In this document: piece by piece, positions 8,019 to 16,525 of the stretch
How the letters are laid out: the number at the start of each line of letters is the position of its first letter
Numbering within the stretch: the stretch's first letter is position 1
Origin: Glycomyces buryatensis
GTDB lineage: Bacteria; Actinomycetota; Actinomycetes; Mycobacteriales; Micromonosporaceae
Reading direction: 5' to 3'
Assembly: GCF_004912275.1 (NCBI RefSeq)
Contig: NZ_STGY01000060.1
Location: 1-56,954 of the forward strand
DNA: 56,954 nt
Made by a program: the position numbers and the translations under genes
The notes under the pieces: model-generated
Database searches by the model: none
Told to the model about the DNA's origin: nothing
What the model saw: only the letters and a program-made list of their open reading frames with translations

Positions 8019-9524
8019 ATGGTCGAGCTCTCTGGTCCGATCATTACGACCTTCATTGCCTACCTGACTGTCATGATCCTGATCGGTGTCTGGGTGTACA
8101 GGCGCACCAAGACACTGTCCGACTTCGCCCTCGGCGGCCGCAGCCTCAACGCGCCGACCGCCGCCCTCTCCGCCCAGGCCTCCGACATGTCCGGCTGGCT
8201 GCTCATGGGTCTGCCCGGTGCGGTCTACGCCTTCGGCATCGGCGAGGCCTGGATCGCCGTCGGCCTGGCCGCCGGCACCTACCTCAACTGGCTCCTGGTC
8301 GCCCCGCGACTGCGCACCTACACCGAGCGCGCCCACAACTCGATCAGCCTCTCGGCCTACTTCGAGTCCCGTTTCGAGGACCGCACCCACACGCTGCGGG
8401 TCGTCTCGGCGCTCATCATCGGTGTGTTCTTCACCCTCTACGTCGCCTCCGGGCTCGTGGCGGGCGGCCTGCTGTTCGAGACCATCTTCGGCATCGAGCC
8501 GACCGTGGCCATCACCGTGGCAGTGGTCGTCATCGTCGTCTACACCTTCCTGGGCGGCTTCCTGGCCGTCTCCTTCACCGACTTCGTCCAGGGCATCCTG
8601 ATGTTCCTGGCCCTGGTCGCCGTCCCGCTCTGGGCGATCGCCGAGATCGGCGGTTTCGGGGTCATGTTCGACGGCGTCGAATCGGCCAGTCCCAACCTGC
8701 TCAACTGGGTCGACGAGGCCAGCTTCGCCGACGGCGCCTGGGGGCCCGGCGGGTCGCTGAGCTTCGTCGCCATCGCCGGTCTGCTCGCCTGGGGCCTGGG
8801 CTACTTCGGGCAGCCGCACATCCTCGCCCGCTTCATGGGCATCCGGTCCGTCAAGGACATCCCGGTCGCCCGCCGCATCGGTGTGACCTGGGTGCTGGTC
8901 ACCCTCGCCGCCGCGGTCTTCATCGGCCTGGCCGGGATCGCCTTCCTCCCCGAGCCGCTGGAAAACCCCGAGACGGTGTTCCTGGCGCTGACGACCGACA
9001 TCTTCAACCCGTGGATCGCCGGCATCCTGCTCTCCGCCGTCCTGGCGGCGGTCATGTCGACCGCCGACTCCCAGCTGCTGGTCGCCTCCACGGCCGTCAC
9101 CGAGGACTTCTACCACCGCTACATCAAGCGCCAGGCCGCTGACCACGAACTGGTCTGGATCGGCCGCGGCGCGGTCGTCGTGGTCGCCGTCATCGCCTAC
9201 TTCCTGGCGCTGCGGGGCGGCACGGTCCTCGACATCGTCGCCTACGCCTGGGCGGGCTTCGGCTCGGCCTTCGGCCCGATCATCCTGCTTTCGCTGTACT
9301 GGAAGCGCATGACCTGGGCCGGGGCGCTCGCGGGTATGGTCGTCGGCGCCACCGTCGTGGTCGTGTGGGAGCAGCTCGGCTCCCCCGGCGGCGTGTACTC
9401 GATGCTCCCGGCCTTCGGAGCCGCGCTCGTCGCCGCGCTCATCTTCGGGAACCTCGGGCGCAGGCCGGAGCGCGAATGGTCCGGCTCCTACGCCGAGGCC
9501 GAGGAAGAGCCGCAGGCCGTCTGA
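8019..9524 (+). CDS. putP: sodium/proline symporter
   Basis: 501 residues, the same length as E. coli PutP, from ATG 8019 behind a weak purine-rich GCGAGG. It is a sodium:solute symporter of the SSS family with about 13 membrane helices. Helix 1 begins ITTFIAYLTVMILIGVWVYR, followed by the family motif FALGGRSLNAPTAALSAQASDMSGWLLMG in helix 2 (shown here in part) and the late signature SAVLAAVMSTADSQLL. Proline is the likely substrate by overall PutP resemblance. The C-terminus is short and acidic. Monocistronic, convergent with the GGDEF gene. Confidence 0.9.
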   Translation: MVELSGPIITTFIAYLTVMILIGVWVYRRTKTLSDFALGGRSLNAPTAALSAQASDMSGWLLMGLPGAVYAFGIGEAWIAVGLAAGTYLNWLLVAPRLRTYTERAHNSISLSAYFESRFEDRTHTLRVVSALIIGVFFTLYVASGLVAGGLLFETIFGIEPTVAITVAVVVIVVYTFLGGFLAVSFTDFVQGILMFLALVAVPLWAIAEIGGFGVMFDGVESASPNLLNWVDEASFADGAWGPGGSLSFVAIAGLLAWGLGYFGQPHILARFMGIRSVKDIPVARRIGVTWVLVTLAAAVFIGLAGIAFLPEPLENPETVFLALTTDIFNPWIAGILLSAVLAAVMSTADSQLLVASTAVTEDFYHRYIKRQAADHELVWIGRGAVVVVAVIAYFLALRGGTVLDIVAYAWAGFGSAFGPIILLSLYWKRMTWAGALAGMVVGATVVVVWEQLGSPGGVYSMLPAFGAALVAALIFGNLGRRPEREWSGSYAEAEEEPQAV

Positions 9525-9537
9525 TAACAGCAAGTCA

Positions 9538-9628
9538 GGGCCCGCAATGCCGCACTTGACGCCGAGAGCTCAGACGCCGCGACACGAGACCGCGGTGAGC
9601 CACAGCGTTAAGTAGGACTTGCGGGCCC
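9538..9628. repeat. inverted repeat GGGCCCGCAA / TTGCGGGCCC at a convergent gene junction
   Basis: Perfect 10-bp arms at 9538-9547 and 9619-9628, separated by 71 bases and spanning the end of the GGDEF gene and the gap to putP. It could fold in either transcript and act as an attenuator or 3'-end stabiliser. No T-tract follows. Confidence 0.35.
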
Positions 9629-11120
9629 GCTTCATCTGGTACATCGCCTGGTCGGCCGCCCACAGCGTCTGCACCGGGTTGCCGCCCGGCACCAGGCGCG
9701 CCCACCCGATCGACACGTCGACCGGCGTGCCCGGCACCGAGAACTCCCAGTTCTCGGCCGCCACGGCGATGCGGATGCGGTCCGAGACCGCGTCCGCGTC
9801 GAACTCCGTCGCCCCCGGCAGCACCAGGATGAACTCGTCGCCTCCGGTACGCGCCAACAGGTCCCCCGCCCGCACCACGCTCGACAGCAGCGCCGCGACC
9901 CGCTGCAGGATCGCATCCCCGGCCTGATGGCCGTGGGTGTCGTTGACGGCCTTGAACCCGTCCAGGTCCAGCACCGCGATCATCCCGTCACCGTCCACTT
10001 CGGAGAGGAACGCGTCCAGGCGGCGCCGGTTCGGCAACCCCGTCAACTCGTCGGTGTTCGCCCGGTCGGCCCAGCCCGCCGCGGCCCGCCGCAGCTGGTC
10101 GTGGTCGACCAGCGCCGCCGCCGAGTCCAGGTAGATCGTGTGGAACTCGTTGATCTGCTTGTACAGCGCATACGTCGTCGCATGCGCCGCCAGGATCGAC
10201 GCCGCATGGTCCCCCTTGGCCACCAACGCGAGCGAGCGCAGATGCTCGGGCTCCATGACCCCCAGCGTCTCGTCGCCGATCTCCCGCTCCTGCAACACCT
10301 CGAGCGCCTCGATCCCCCGCCCCTGCGAGATCAATCGCGACGCCCGGGACAGCGCCCGCAGATCCAGCGCCTCCGCAGAGGAGGTCGTGGCCGGCAGCAG
10401 CTGCTCGACCGACCACTGCTCCGAGAAGCCCAGCAGGTTCAACCGGGCCAGCGCGTAGTGAATCCATTCGAGCTCGCGCGTGTCCAGCCCGTGCAGGCCG
10501 GGCTTGACGCGGCGCAGTTCCTTGCGCAGCAAGCCGATGCACGCCCGCGAGTCGCCGGTGTAGTACGCCAGCAGCGCCTCCCGGACGCGGATCTCGACGC
10601 CCTCGACCGAGGAACGCGAGATGCCGGCGCGCTCGGCGAGCATGTGGCACTGGTCGAGCGCCTCGCCGGACTGGAGCTGATAGCCGCAGTTGCTCATGAT
10701 GACGGCCAGGTCGTACCAGGCGTCGACGGCGGCCTGGCTCGTCTCGTTCATCGACCGCAGCGCCCGGGAGGCGAGCACCAGGTGCTGGGCGGTGAAGTGC
10801 AGGGACTTGACGTGATGGTGGTGGTACCAGGCGGCCAGCGCGTGGAACTTCCCCGTCAGGCGGTAGTCGCGACAGCGGCGCACTGCCGAACCGGACTGGT
10901 CGAGCGTCCCCGGGATCTGCTCGATCGAGCGCTGATTGATCTGGCCCTGGAGGATGAACAGCCACGCCTGCGCCCGCTGCTGGGCGGTCTCGGCGTTATA
11001 GGCGATGGTGGTGGCCTCGCTGACGGCCTCGGCCACCATTCCGGAGCCCATCATGGCGCGCAACAGCCGGTACTGATCGGCATAATCACGCGCAGACGTG
11101 GTCTCCCTCCGTGGCGTCAC
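9570..11120 (-). CDS. TPR-like sensor with C-terminal GGDEF diguanylate cyclase
   Basis: 516 residues from GTG 11120 (VTPRRETTSARDYADQYRLL), preceded by AGGA. Open frame extends to 11222, but that would nearly collide with the divergent SPFH gene. Residues ~1-340 are alpha-helical repeats of TPR type (YDLAVIMSNCGYQLQSGEAL, ALARLNLLGF). Residues ~350-505 are a GGDEF domain with NTDELTGLPNRR, DLDGFKAVND, active-site GGDEF at ~426-430 and an RAGD inhibition site five residues before it. It should make cyclic di-GMP from two GTP and be product-inhibited. There is no membrane segment, so TPR-mediated protein binding probably controls it. Confidence 0.88.
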   Translation of the reverse strand: MTPRRETTSARDYADQYRLLRAMMGSGMVAEAVSEATTIAYNAETAQQRAQAWLFILQGQINQRSIEQIPGTLDQSGSAVRRCRDYRLTGKFHALAAWYHHHHVKSLHFTAQHLVLASRALRSMNETSQAAVDAWYDLAVIMSNCGYQLQSGEALDQCHMLAERAGISRSSVEGVEIRVREALLAYYTGDSRACIGLLRKELRRVKPGLHGLDTRELEWIHYALARLNLLGFSEQWSVEQLLPATTSSAEALDLRALSRASRLISQGRGIEALEVLQEREIGDETLGVMEPEHLRSLALVAKGDHAASILAAHATTYALYKQINEFHTIYLDSAAALVDHDQLRRAAAGWADRANTDELTGLPNRRRLDAFLSEVDGDGMIAVLDLDGFKAVNDTHGHQAGDAILQRVAALLSSVVRAGDLLARTGGDEFILVLPGATEFDADAVSDRIRIAVAAENWEFSVPGTPVDVSIGWARLVPGGNPVQTLWAADQAMYQMKRARKSYLTLWLTAVSCRGV

Positions 11121-11236
11121 GCCACTATCCTGCCACCGGGAGGCGAATATATCCAGTACTGCTGGTGCTGGACCCGCCCGACTACTCTTACCCATAAGCA
11201 AAGGGCCGTAAGAGGCCCTCATCCAGAGGAGCGCGC

Positions 11237-12352
11237 ATGGGACTGTTCGACGGCCTGCGGGGCGAGTTCGTCGACATCATCGAGTGGACCGACAACTCGC
11301 GAGACACGTTCGTGTGGCGGTTCCCCCGGCACGACAACGAGATCAAGATGGGCGCGCGGCTCATCGTGCGCGAGTCGCAGTCGGCGGTGTTCGTCAACGA
11401 AGGGCAGCTGGCCGACGTGTTCGGCCCCGGCACCTACACGCTCGAGACGCAGAACCTGCCGATGCTGACGACCCTGAAGAACTGGCGCCACGGCTTCGAC
11501 TCGCCGTTCAAGGCCGAGGTGTACTTCGTGAACACCCGCCAGTTCACCGACTTCAAGTGGGGCACGAAGAACCCGGTCCTGGTGCGCGACAGCGAGTTCG
11601 GGGCGGTGCGCATCAGAGCGTTCGGCGCCTACTCGGTGCGCGTCACCGACCCGGCGAAGCTCCTGCGCGAATCCGCCGGCACCGACGCGCGCTTCCGCAC
11701 CGACGAGATCGAGGGCTGGATGCGCGAAAAGGTCGTCGCGGCCTTCGCCCCGGCCATCGCCTCCGCCGGGATTCCCGTGTTGGACATGGCGATCCACCAG
11801 GACTCGATCGGCGAACGCCTGCGCGGCGCGGTGGCCGGCCAGCTCGCACCGCTCGGCCTGGACGTCCCCTCGTTCACCATCTCGAACATCTCCATGCCCA
11901 AGGAGGTCGAGGAGGCGATCGACAAGCGCACCTCGATGGGCGTCGTCGGCGACCTGGGCTCGTACACGCAGTTCCAGGCCGCAAATGCGCTGGAGGAATC
12001 CGCGAAGCACGGCGGCGGCGCCTCGGACGCGCTCGGCATGGGCGCCGGCATGGCCATGGGCCAGCAGATGGCCGCGAACATGGCCGCCTCGCAGCAGGCA
12101 CCGCAGCAACAGCAGGCCGCACCCGCCGGTCCGCCGCCGCTGCCGGTCACCGCCGAGTGGTACCTCGGCCTGGGCGGACAGCAGGTCGGACCGCTCGACA
12201 CCGCGGCCCTCCAGGGCAAGATCGCCTCCGGCGAACTCACCCGAGAGACCCTGGCGTGGAAGCAGGGCCAGGCCGCCTGGACCCCCGCCGGCCAGATCCC
12301 CGACCTCGCGAACCTCTTCGGCGCCGTCCCCCCGCCGCTGCCCCCGCAATAG
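11237..12352 (+). CDS. SPFH-domain protein with C-terminal GYF_2-like domain (YdjI-like)
   Basis: 371 residues from ATG 11237, preceded by AGAGGAG. Residues ~1-240 form an SPFH/virion-core-like domain (FVWRFPRHDNEIKMGARLIV, VFGPGTYTLET, AFGAYSVRVTDP). A glycine/methionine/glutamine-rich linker follows (ASQQAPQQQQAAPAGPPP), then a GYF_2-type module (EWYLGLGGQQVGPLDTAAL, AWKQGQAAWTPAGQIPDL). B. subtilis YdjI is an SPFH protein working with the zinc-ribbon membrane protein YdjG in PspA-linked membrane stress response. The next gene, 22 bases downstream, looks YdjG-like, so the pair likely forms one complex. No pspA is nearby. Confidence 0.82.
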   Translation: MGLFDGLRGEFVDIIEWTDNSRDTFVWRFPRHDNEIKMGARLIVRESQSAVFVNEGQLADVFGPGTYTLETQNLPMLTTLKNWRHGFDSPFKAEVYFVNTRQFTDFKWGTKNPVLVRDSEFGAVRIRAFGAYSVRVTDPAKLLRESAGTDARFRTDEIEGWMREKVVAAFAPAIASAGIPVLDMAIHQDSIGERLRGAVAGQLAPLGLDVPSFTISNISMPKEVEEAIDKRTSMGVVGDLGSYTQFQAANALEESAKHGGGASDALGMGAGMAMGQQMAANMAASQQAPQQQQAAPAGPPPLPVTAEWYLGLGGQQVGPLDTAALQGKIASGELTRETLAWKQGQAAWTPAGQIPDLANLFGAVPPPLPPQ

Positions 12353-12374
12353 CCCGGAAAATCCAGGAGCGACC

Positions 12375-13442
12375 ATGACGAACCCCGCCCCGGCCGAACA
12401 CCAGACCTACCCGTGCCAGACCTGCGGCGCCCAATTGGCCTTCGCACCCGGCACCACGGCGCTGACCTGCACGTACTGCGGCACCGAGCAGCACATCCAG
12501 CTCAAGAAGCAGCGCGTCGTCGACCGCGACTGGGCCGCCCTGGCCTCCAAGCCCCGCCGCGCCCGCGCCGACGTGCCCCCGAACCTGTTCGTGTGCACCG
12601 GATGCGGCGCCCACACCGAGTCCGACGCCCTGGCGACGGTCTGCCAGTTCTGCGACTCGCCGCTGACGCGCGACGAGTTCGACCCGGATCTGGTCGCGCC
12701 GGAAGGCGTGGTGCCGTTCAAAGTCGACCGGGCCGACGCCCGCCAGGCCCTGCGCGACTGGGTCAAGAGCCGCTGGTTCGCCCCGAACAAGTTCAAGCAC
12801 GTCGACGACGCCGAGTCGCTCACGAGCACCTACCTGCCGCACTGGACCTGGGACGCCGACACCCGCTCGAAGTACACCGGCCAGCGGGGCGACCACTACT
12901 ACGTCACCGACAAGGACGGCAACCGGCAGCGGCGCACCCGATGGCGCGCGGCACGCGGGACCGTGACGCGCTCGTTCGACGACGTGGTCGTCCCGGCGAC
13001 CACGCACGTCAGCCACGAGCAGCTGGAGGACCTGTCCGGCGACTGGAAGACGAAGCAGGCGCTGGCCTACCAGTCCGAGTTCCTGGCCGGGCACTTCTCG
13101 CAGCGCTACGACGTCGAGCCCGAGCAGGGCCTGGCGCATGCCAAGCAGAAGATGGCGCACGTGATCGAGAAGGACGTGCGCCGCGATATCGGCGGCGACC
13201 AGCAGCGGGTCCACTCGATCGACACGAAGTACGCGAAGGTCAAGTACAAGCTCCTGCTGCTGCCGGTGTGGCTGCTGGCCTACCTCTTCGCGGGGAAGAC
13301 CTGGCAGGTGCTGGTCAGCGGCCAGTCGGGCCGGGTGACCGGGGAGCGGCCGTGGAGCGCCTGGAAGATCACGTTCGCGGTCCTCGCCGCGGTGATTGTG
13401 ATCGGCGCCCTAGGGTATTACCTCCTTATATCCGATTCATAG
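12375..13442 (+). CDS. zinc-ribbon membrane protein (YdjG-like), partner of the SPFH protein
   Basis: 355 residues, ATG 12375 behind CCAGGAG. Two zinc-binding knuckle pairs lie near the N-terminus: CQTCGAQ...CTYCGTE (~residues 15-36) and CTGCGAH...CQFCDSP (~75-97). A soluble domain follows, ending in two hydrophobic helices (KLLLLPVWLLAYLFAG and ITFAVLAAVIVIGALGYYLL). Annotation pipelines often give this architecture helicase-like or TFIIB-like names, but no helicase motif is present. It is co-transcribed with the SPFH gene. By analogy with B. subtilis YdjG it would anchor the complex in the membrane. Confidence 0.78.
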   Translation: MTNPAPAEHQTYPCQTCGAQLAFAPGTTALTCTYCGTEQHIQLKKQRVVDRDWAALASKPRRARADVPPNLFVCTGCGAHTESDALATVCQFCDSPLTRDEFDPDLVAPEGVVPFKVDRADARQALRDWVKSRWFAPNKFKHVDDAESLTSTYLPHWTWDADTRSKYTGQRGDHYYVTDKDGNRQRRTRWRAARGTVTRSFDDVVVPATTHVSHEQLEDLSGDWKTKQALAYQSEFLAGHFSQRYDVEPEQGLAHAKQKMAHVIEKDVRRDIGGDQQRVHSIDTKYAKVKYKLLLLPVWLLAYLFAGKTWQVLVSGQSGRVTGERPWSAWKITFAVLAAVIVIGALGYYLLISDS

Positions 13443-13573
13443 GCATATGACCTAGCACGATCGGGGGAGTTGGCCGCTACTGTGCGGACATGCTTTAAGG
13501 TGCTTGGAACGCAACCCCATCGGCGACCTGCGCGTGTACCCCAACAAGAACGAGCCACCCCTGGGAGTTAGTA

Positions 13574-14725
13574 GTGAGCGAGCCGACCAAGCATGCTGCC
13601 CGGGCCTCGGCGCCCTGGTGGGCGAAGACGATGGTCATCACGGGATCGATGGTCATGGTCATCGCCGGCGGTGGCGCGATCGCGGCCCAGGTCGGCACGA
13701 ACATGCTCAACAGCTCGCTGAACTCCGACGACCTGCTCGGCGACCAGCGAGTCGAGGCCGGCGAGGAGATCGAGGGCCCGCTGAACTTCCTGGTGCTGGG
13801 CACCGACGAGCGGGTGGGCGCGGGCGGTCTGGCCCGCACCGACGCGGACATCATCGTCCACATCAATGAGGACCTCACGCAGATCACCATGGTTTCGCTG
13901 CCGCGCGACCTGCTGGTGGACATTCCCTCAGGCATCCCGGCGGACCAGACGAAGCTGACCGAGGCGTTCGCGTTCTCCGAGGACTGGGGCGACTCCTTCG
14001 GGAACACCGCCGAGACCATCACGGCATTGACGGACGTGTCGTTCAACGGCGGCGCGATCGCGAACTTCGAGGGCTTCCTGGACCTGGTCGACGAGCTGGG
14101 CACGATCGAGCTGTGCCCGTGGCACGAGATCACCTCGATCCACACCGATGTCACCTATCCCGAGGGCTGCGCGGACTACGACAAGGACGAGGCGCTCGAC
14201 ATCGTGCGCCAGCGCTATGTGTGGGACTGGGACGAGGACTACGCGAACGGCACCTGGGGCGACTTCGGGCGCCAGAAGATGCAGCAGCAGTCGATCATGA
14301 AGGTCCTCGAAGAGGCCAAGGCGCAGGACTACCACAAGAATCCGATCAAGGCCGTGGAGCTGCTCAACAGCTTCGGCGAGGCCCTCACGATCGACCTGGG
14401 CGGCTACAGCCTCACCGAGATGATCACGCAGATGGCGAACGTCGAACCGAGCGAGATCATCTCGATCGGGGTGCCCTCTTCCGCGGAGGACATCAATGGA
14501 ACGTCCTATGTGGTCACGCACGAGGGCGAGGAGCAAGAGGCGGCCGACTCCCTGTACCAGGCGATCAACGACGACACCCTGATCGAGTGGGCCTGCCAGT
14601 ATCCCGAGTGGACGAGCGGCGACGAGGAGCCCGACTGCTCGGGCGTCGACACCGGCGACGGGACGGGCGACGGCGCGAGCGAGGACGCCGAGGCCGAAGA
14701 CGGCGGCGAGTCCACCACGGAATAG
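13574..14725 (+). CDS. LytR-CpsA-Psr (LCP) family cell-wall ligase
   Basis: 383 residues from GTG 13574, preceded by TGGGAG. A short cytosolic start and one transmembrane helix (MVITGSMVMVIAGGGAIAA) are followed by an extracytoplasmic LCP domain: NFLVLGTDERVG, RTDADIIVHI, MVSLPRDLLVDIP, DIVRQRYVW and GRQKMQQQ. LCP enzymes transfer lipid-linked glycopolymers (teichoic acid, capsule, arabinogalactan) to peptidoglycan. The arginines and aspartates that hold the pyrophosphate and Mg2+ are present. The last ~45 residues are an acidic D/E/G tail. A paralogue follows 105 bases downstream. Confidence 0.9.
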   Translation: MSEPTKHAARASAPWWAKTMVITGSMVMVIAGGGAIAAQVGTNMLNSSLNSDDLLGDQRVEAGEEIEGPLNFLVLGTDERVGAGGLARTDADIIVHINEDLTQITMVSLPRDLLVDIPSGIPADQTKLTEAFAFSEDWGDSFGNTAETITALTDVSFNGGAIANFEGFLDLVDELGTIELCPWHEITSIHTDVTYPEGCADYDKDEALDIVRQRYVWDWDEDYANGTWGDFGRQKMQQQSIMKVLEEAKAQDYHKNPIKAVELLNSFGEALTIDLGGYSLTEMITQMANVEPSEIISIGVPSSAEDINGTSYVVTHEGEEQEAADSLYQAINDDTLIEWACQYPEWTSGDEEPDCSGVDTGDGTGDGASEDAEAEDGGESTTE

Positions 14726-14830
14726 GACCTGACCGGCCAATGCACCCCGCTGCATTCGGTTTGCAACCTCCGGGGTCGTTCGCGGCGTTATACCTAGCGG
14801 ATGACGCTGACCTGAACCCTTGGAGTCGTG

Positions 14831-15880
14831 ATGGCGAAGCCCGGAGGTGCCCCCTGGTGGGCGCACGTCATGCTGTACGCCGGTGGATTGACGATGGTCG
14901 CCGCGGGCGGCACGGCCGCGGTCGCCCAGTACGGCGTGTACACCACCAACAACACCCTCGAGCAGGAAGAGATCCTCGGCGACTTCCAGGCCGAAATGGA
15001 CGTCGAGAACATCGAGGGCCCGCTGAACATCCTGGTGCTCGGGGTCGACAAGCAGGGCGGGGCGACCAGGTCCGACACCATGATCCTGGTGCACATCAAC
15101 AAGGACCTGTCCGAGGCGGCGATGGTGTCGCTGCCGCGGGACCTGTATGTCGACATCCCCGACTGCGGGCCGGGTTACAGCAATAACCCGTGCACCACCA
15201 AGCTGAACCACGCGGCCTCGATCAGCGACGACTGGGAGGTCACGCGCGCCAACGTCGTCGAGACGATCCACGACCTGACCGACCTCGACTTCCACATCGG
15301 TGCGACCGCGGACTTCAACGGCTTCGTCGACATGGTCGAGCTGGTCGGCGAGATCGAGATCTGTTCGTGGAAGACGTTCCAGTCCCACCACACCGAGCGG
15401 GTCTTCGAGGAGGGCTGCCACTACTACGACCAGGAGGCGGCGCTCGACCTCGTCCGTCAGCGCTACCAGTTCTACGACCAGATCGACTACGACAAGGGCC
15501 TGTACGGCGACTACGCGCGCCAGGCCTTTCAGCAGCAGGCGATCAAGTCGCTGCTGACGGAGGCGAGGGCGCAGGGATTCCTGAAGGACCCGCGCAAGAT
15601 CACCGATCTACTGGAGGGCTTCGGCGACAAGGTGACGCTGCAGCTGCCCCCCGGCATGGAGGTCATCGACCTGGTGGCGAGCCTGAAGGACCTCGACCCG
15701 GAGGCCATCACCTCGATCCGGACCCCCGCCCACTCGGAGGAGAACGAGGTGGGCGCCGTCGAGGTGATCGGCGAGGGCGAGGAGCAGGCCGACGCCGACG
15801 CCTTGTGGCAGGCGATGGAGGACGACACCATGGACGAGTGGATCGCCGAGAATCAGGAGTGGATCAAGGAGACCGGCTGA
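14831..15880 (+). CDS. LytR-CpsA-Psr (LCP) family cell-wall ligase, second copy
   Basis: 349 residues from ATG 14831, after GGAG at 14822-14825. The architecture matches the preceding gene: one helix (VMLYAGGLTMVAAGGTAAVA), then NILVLGVDKQGG, TRSDTMILVHI, MVSLPRDLYVDIP, DLVRQRYQFYDQ and RQAFQQQAIKSLL. Sequence similarity across the whole length and matching C-terminal strands (the EGEEQ...LWQAM...TMDEWI region here corresponds to EGEEQEAADSLYQAI in the other) show tandem duplication. Two cysteines in a loop (DCGPGYSNNPC) could form a disulphide outside the membrane. Confidence 0.9.
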   Translation: MAKPGGAPWWAHVMLYAGGLTMVAAGGTAAVAQYGVYTTNNTLEQEEILGDFQAEMDVENIEGPLNILVLGVDKQGGATRSDTMILVHINKDLSEAAMVSLPRDLYVDIPDCGPGYSNNPCTTKLNHAASISDDWEVTRANVVETIHDLTDLDFHIGATADFNGFVDMVELVGEIEICSWKTFQSHHTERVFEEGCHYYDQEAALDLVRQRYQFYDQIDYDKGLYGDYARQAFQQQAIKSLLTEARAQGFLKDPRKITDLLEGFGDKVTLQLPPGMEVIDLVASLKDLDPEAITSIRTPAHSEENEVGAVEVIGEGEEQADADALWQAMEDDTMDEWIAENQEWIKETG

Positions 15881-15901
15881 TCCGGCGATCACCGATACGC
15901 A

Positions 15902-15923
15902 CACGATTAGGTGTACGATCGTG
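15902..15923. promoter_or_regulatory. probable operator/promoter of the toxin-antitoxin pair
   Basis: CACGAT (15902-15907) and ATCGTG (15918-15923) form a dyad, and the right half lies in the perfect 8-bp palindrome ACGATCGT (15915-15922). It sits immediately before the antitoxin ATG at 15927, which has no Shine-Dalgarno. Ribbon-helix-helix antitoxins commonly bind such sites to repress their own operon; that role here is inferred. Confidence 0.4.
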
Positions 15924-15926
15924 TAT

Positions 15927-16148
15927 ATGACCAGACGCAATATCAATATCTCGGATCAGGCATGGGAAATCGCGTCCGCCTCTGGGAACGCCTCCGCCTT
16001 CATCGATCAAGCGGTCAAGGACAGCTACGTCCAGCAGGCCGAGCGGGCGGGCGCCGCAGTCGCGGCCGCGCTCTCACCACAAGAGGTCGAGGACTGGATG
16101 GCCGATGTCGCTGCGGTCATCGACCAGGCTGAAGGCGGGCACCGGTGA
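15927..16148 (+). CDS. ribbon-helix-helix-like antitoxin
   Basis: 73 residues from ATG 15927 (a GTG two codons upstream is possible). It starts with a short beta-strand-like segment (RRNINISDQ), followed by a helix-turn-helix-like stretch (WEIASASGNASAFIDQAVKDSY) and an acidic helical tail (SPQEVEDWMADVAAVIDQAEG). This is the layout of RHH-type antitoxins, where the strand binds DNA and the tail neutralises the toxin. The stop codon overlaps the next gene's GTG start (GTGA), so the two are translationally coupled. Family assignment rests on layout and context. Confidence 0.6.
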   Translation: MTRRNINISDQAWEIASASGNASAFIDQAVKDSYVQQAERAGAAVAAALSPQEVEDWMADVAAVIDQAEGGHR

Positions 16149-16456
16149 CAGCGGAACCGGGTCAGGTCTACCGCCGGATCGAACGACCCGAATCACTCGT
16201 TGTCGTCCTCTCCAATGCCGCGAGCAACCGCACCACCGGCTGGGCGACCGTATGTCTGTACAGCCTCACCGATCAGGTCGGGAACCTGCCCGAGTCGGCC
16301 ATAGTGCACAGCCTGACCCCGAGCCCGGGGTACGTGAACTGGACCATGCACTGGACGGTGCCGGTCGGCGCTCTGACCGGCCCCGTCGGAGCCGTCGAAG
16401 CCGGGCCCATACACGCTGCCCGAGTCGGAATGGAAGCCCGCTTCCAGGATCGCTGA
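16145..16456 (+). CDS. MazF/CcdB-fold-like toxin candidate
   Basis: 103 residues from GTG 16145, overlapping the antitoxin stop by 4 bases. It begins GQVYRRIERPESLVVVLSNAASNRTTGWATVCLYSL, whose order (G-x-V, VVVLSN, N..TGWATV) recalls the SH3-like barrel of MazF/PemK endoribonucleases. The PVGALTGPVGAV segment recalls the late MazF strand ending in 'G.L'. The usual catalytic Arg of MazF is not obvious; R28 or R6-R7 are candidates. If real, it would be an mRNA interferase or gyrase-directed toxin held by the upstream antitoxin. A divergent family member; assignment tentative. Confidence 0.5.
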   Translation: MTAEPGQVYRRIERPESLVVVLSNAASNRTTGWATVCLYSLTDQVGNLPESAIVHSLTPSPGYVNWTMHWTVPVGALTGPVGAVEAGPIHAARVGMEARFQDR

Positions 16457-16525
16457 GTCAGCGCGGCGGACGAGCCGCAACGGGGCGCGGGCCAAGCGGC
16501 TCGCGTCCCCGTCCGTACTTCCGAG

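Noticed and set aside
16460..16515. Terminator between the toxin candidate and the siderophore-interacting protein gene
   Set aside because: Several partial pairings (GAGCCG/CGGCTC, GGACG/CGTCC) exist but no single convincing stem, so I did not list it.
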